A DNA stretch of 6,258 nucleotides from Eubacteriales Family XIII. Incertae Sedis bacterium (GTDB taxonomy: Bacteria; Bacillota; Clostridia; Peptostreptococcales; Anaerovoracaceae): positions 1-6,258 of the forward strand of contig JAITAX010000190.1 in NCBI GenBank assembly GCA_031283865.1, read 5' to 3'. The notes beneath the pieces were generated by a model. The model searched no databases, was not told the origin of the DNA, and saw only the letters and a program-made list of their open reading frames with translations. This document shows positions 4,523 through 6,258 of this stretch, one piece after another; position 1 is the first letter of the stretch; each line of letters begins with the position of its first letter. A program made the translations under genes and the position numbers.

Positions 4523-6258
4523 TTACTTGTCGGTCGTTTCCGCTTCGGCTTTCTCGGTCTCTTCCGTATCGGCCTTGTCCGTATCGGCCGCTTCCGTGTC
4601 CGTCGCTTCCGTGTCCTCCTTGTCCGCGTCGGCCGCTTCCGCTTCCCAATCATAGGTCGCTTCCATTATGGCCGCATAAGCCCGGTGGCTCGCGTCCAGA
4701 TCGCTGAAGCGCGGTGCGTCGGCCGGAATATCCGAAACGGACAATTCGCGGCCCAGCATGTTGTTGACAGCCATTACGGTCTCCGCTCTCGTAATCGCGT
4801 TCTGCGGTTTGAACGTGTTTTCGGGATAGCCGTCGAGCCATCCGTTTCCGGCCGCGATCATGATCGGCTCGAAAGCCCAGTGGCTCTGCGCCACGTCGCT
4901 GAAGCTTACCGCGTTCTCCGCCGCGGCGTCGCTCGCGTCGAACCTGGAGATGACAGCCGCAAATTCGGCGCGCGTGATCTGCGCGTTCGGCTTGAAGCTG
5001 CCGTCCGCATAGCCCTTGAGGATGCCCTTGCTCGCGAGATAGGCGATTGCCTGCGCGTACCATTTGCCGTCCTCTACATCCGCAAAGGTCGATGTGGGCG
5101 AATCGTTCTTCGCCGCGTCGCTGAGCAGCCTGAACAGTATGGACGCGACCTCCGCGCGCGTAATGCCGTCTTCCGGATGCACCGTGCCGTCCGGATAACC
5201 CGTGATGTACGCGATGCGCTCCGCGATCAAACCCGCAAGCGGCGTCGCTTCATCCTCTATGGTCGCAAGCGGCGTTTCCTCTTCCGCGATCTCCTCTGTG
5301 GCTGCGGCAGACGCAGAGCCGCCGGAGCCGCCGGAACCGCCGGTACCGCCGGAACCGCCGGTCGGCGGCAATGCCGTCACCGTCACCGCCGCAAGCGCGC
5401 TCGTCGCTTTATCCTGTCCGTCGGCAGTGGTAACGACCACGTAGTAATAGGTCGTGCCTGTCGCTGTCGTAGGCGGCGTGTAGCTCGCGCCCGTCGCGCC
5501 CGCGATCAGCGTGCCGCCGACGGTGCTGTTCTCGGTATTGCGGTACCACTGATACGTCAGCGTGCCGTCGCTTACGCTCGCCGTTACCGTCAGCGCGGCT
5601 GCGACCGCTCCTGCGGGGTAGGACGCAGAGGCAGGTTGTGCGGTGATCTGCGGTGTCTCGGCGGCCGGCGGCGGCGTAACAACCGGTTCCGGTTCATTCA
5701 CCGTGAAAGACAGGCCCAGCGATCCCGTGATGCCGTTTCCTGCCACGGTGACTGTCGCGCTGTAGCTGCCCGCCGAAAGTCCGGTCTGGGGCGCTACGGT
5801 GAACGTTACGCTGTTCATGGCGCTTCCGGTCGTTATGCTGCCCAATTCGTCTGTGGAAAGCTCAAAGGCCGTAGCGCCGGCGCCGGTCAGGCTGATGTCT
5901 AAAAGACCCGTTACATCATTGCCGGTATTTGTTACCGTGACGGTCAGCGGGATCTGCACGCCGTAACCGAAGTCGGCTGCGGGAAAGTTGTACGCCGGCG
6001 CCGGATCCAAGCTTATGTTTTTTGACCGTTCGATGACCGTTACCGTCGCAACGGTGCTCGTCGTGCTCGCTGTCGGGTTGCCGTTGGCTGTATTGTTGGT
6101 GTTGGTGACAATCACGTAGTAATAGTACGTGCCGATCACAGTCTTGGGCGGCGTGTATCTTGCGCTCGTCGCGCCTGGTATCGCCGTGGCGTCAGCGCCG
6201 TTGTACCACTTATATGACAACTCGCCGCCATCCGTCGAGTTCGCCGTTACCGACAGCG
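4523..6258 (-). CDS. Cell-surface protein with Ig-like domains and C-terminal SLH repeats (N-terminus outside window)
   Basis: The frame is open to the window edge, so only the last 577 residues are visible; numbering here starts at the first complete codon. An Ig-like domain fragment (1-77, YKWYNG, YTPP, YYYYVIVTNT) is followed by a strand-rich domain of ASPM-SPD-2-Hydin type (about 79-187, LTVTVTNTGND), a second Ig-like domain (about 202-295, YQWYRN, YTPP, YYYVVVTT) and a flexible GGS/GGT linker (300-314). Then come SLH units with GYPDGT (353-358)/ITRAE, GYADGS (415-420)/ITRAE and GYPENT (476-481)/ITRAE, plus a terminal half-unit (FSDLDASHRAYAAIMEAT). SLH domains typically bind pyruvylated secondary cell-wall polymers, so the protein should be non-covalently anchored to the wall with its Ig-like part facing outward. 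An acidic tail of about 36 residues ends the protein. The precise role (adhesion, S-layer or enzyme carrier) depends on the missing N-terminus. The TTG at 6220 is an internal Leu codon, not a start. Confidence 0.92.
   Translation of the reverse strand, partial: LSVTANSTDGGELSYKWYNGADATAIPGATSARYTPPKTVIGTYYYYVIVTNTNNTANGNPTASTTSTVATVTVIERSKNISLDPAPAYNFPAADFGYGVQIPLTVTVTNTGNDVTGLLDISLTGAGATAFELSTDELGSITTGSAMNSVTFTVAPQTGLSAGSYSATVTVAGNGITGSLGLSFTVNEPEPVVTPPPAAETPQITAQPASASYPAGAVAAALTVTASVSDGTLTYQWYRNTENSTVGGTLIAGATGASYTPPTTATGTTYYYVVVTTADGQDKATSALAAVTVTALPPTGGSGGTGGSGGSGGSASAAATEEIAEEETPLATIEDEATPLAGLIAERIAYITGYPDGTVHPEDGITRAEVASILFRLLSDAAKNDSPTSTFADVEDGKWYAQAIAYLASKGILKGYADGSFKPNAQITRAEFAAVISRFDASDAAAENAVSFSDVAQSHWAFEPIMIAAGNGWLDGYPENTFKPQNAITRAETVMAVNNMLGRELSVSDIPADAPRFSDLDASHRAYAAIMEATYDWEAEAADADKEDTEATDTEAADTDKADTEETEKAEAETTDK
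4526..4633 (-). repeat. Low-complexity acidic C-terminal tail coding region
   Basis: The last 36 codons encode imperfect repeats of Ala, Asp, Thr, Glu and Lys (ADTDKADTEETEKAEAE-like). At DNA level, short blocks such as TCCGTATCGGCC and GCTTCCGTGTCC recur on the plus strand. Such a region can expand or contract by slippage. It lies after the last SLH element, where most SLH proteins end. Confidence 0.6.
5315..5359 (-). repeat. Gly/Ser/Thr linker with trinucleotide-block repeat
   Basis: Repeats of GCCGCCGGA(A/G)CC on the plus strand encode a GGS/GGT linker of 15 residues. It separates the Ig-like part from the cell-wall-binding SLH part and probably gives flexible spacing. The short near-perfect DNA repeat makes copy-number variation between strains likely. 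Confidence 0.7.
5372..6258 (-). repeat. Duplicated Ig-like domain modules
   Basis: The Ig-like modules at about 6026-6258 and 5372-5653 share the order (Y/T)(K/Q)WY, IPGAT or IAGAT, YTPP, and TYYYYV or TYYYVV. They also share DNA stretches such as CACGTAGTAATAG (plus-strand bases 5438-5450 and 6113-6125). They flank an unrelated Hydin-like domain, consistent with module duplication. More copies may lie upstream of the window. Confidence 0.6.

Noticed and set aside
4448..5902. Plus-strand open frame of 484 codons opposite the SLH gene
   Set aside because: Its Arg/Gly-rich low-complexity translation mirrors the repetitive SLH/Ig coding strand; it also begins inside the terminator hairpin region.

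Overview
The window comes from a GC-rich bacterium with strong AGGAGG ribosome binding sites, a Gram-positive-style lipoprotein and a large surface protein ending in S-layer homology (SLH) repeats. Together these suggest a high-GC member of the Clostridia/Firmicutes, possibly a gut-type uncultured lineage. That assignment is an inference from protein style only. There are no rRNA, tRNA, CRISPR or transposon signals.

Layout: a minus-strand operon occupies the left third. Reading in its direction of transcription it holds a VTC-domain polyphosphate polymerase-like protein (1554-2276), a DUF4956 multi-pass membrane protein (884-1561, overlapping the first gene by 8 nt) and a secreted lipoprotein of the Cthe_2159/DUF4353 carbohydrate-binding beta-helix family (1-776, its C-terminal part cut off by the window edge). 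Diverging from it on the plus strand is a two-component system: an OmpR/PhoB-type response regulator (2509-3192) and an overlapping membrane sensor histidine kinase (3182-4420). A GC-rich hairpin at 4464-4492 separates the kinase from a convergent minus-strand gene (4523-6258, N-terminus outside the window) that encodes Ig-like domains, a Gly/Ser linker, three SLH units and an acidic low-complexity tail.

The intergenic region 2277-2508 is the regulatory hub. It contains a perfect 18-bp inverted repeat (2341-2358 / 2365-2382). Each arm carries the same CAGACT hexamer exactly 18 nt upstream of a -10-like hexamer, one pointing left and one right, so the palindrome appears to be built into both divergent promoters.

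How the genes may work together (inference): the two-component system may sense an envelope or extracellular signal and control the divergent VTC/DUF4956/lipoprotein operon and itself through the shared palindrome. VTC domains make polyphosphate in eukaryotes. Pairing with a membrane DUF4956 protein and a surface carbohydrate-binding lipoprotein makes an envelope-linked polyphosphate or polyanion process plausible, but it is not demonstrated here. The SLH protein is an independent transcription unit whose relation to the rest is only positional.
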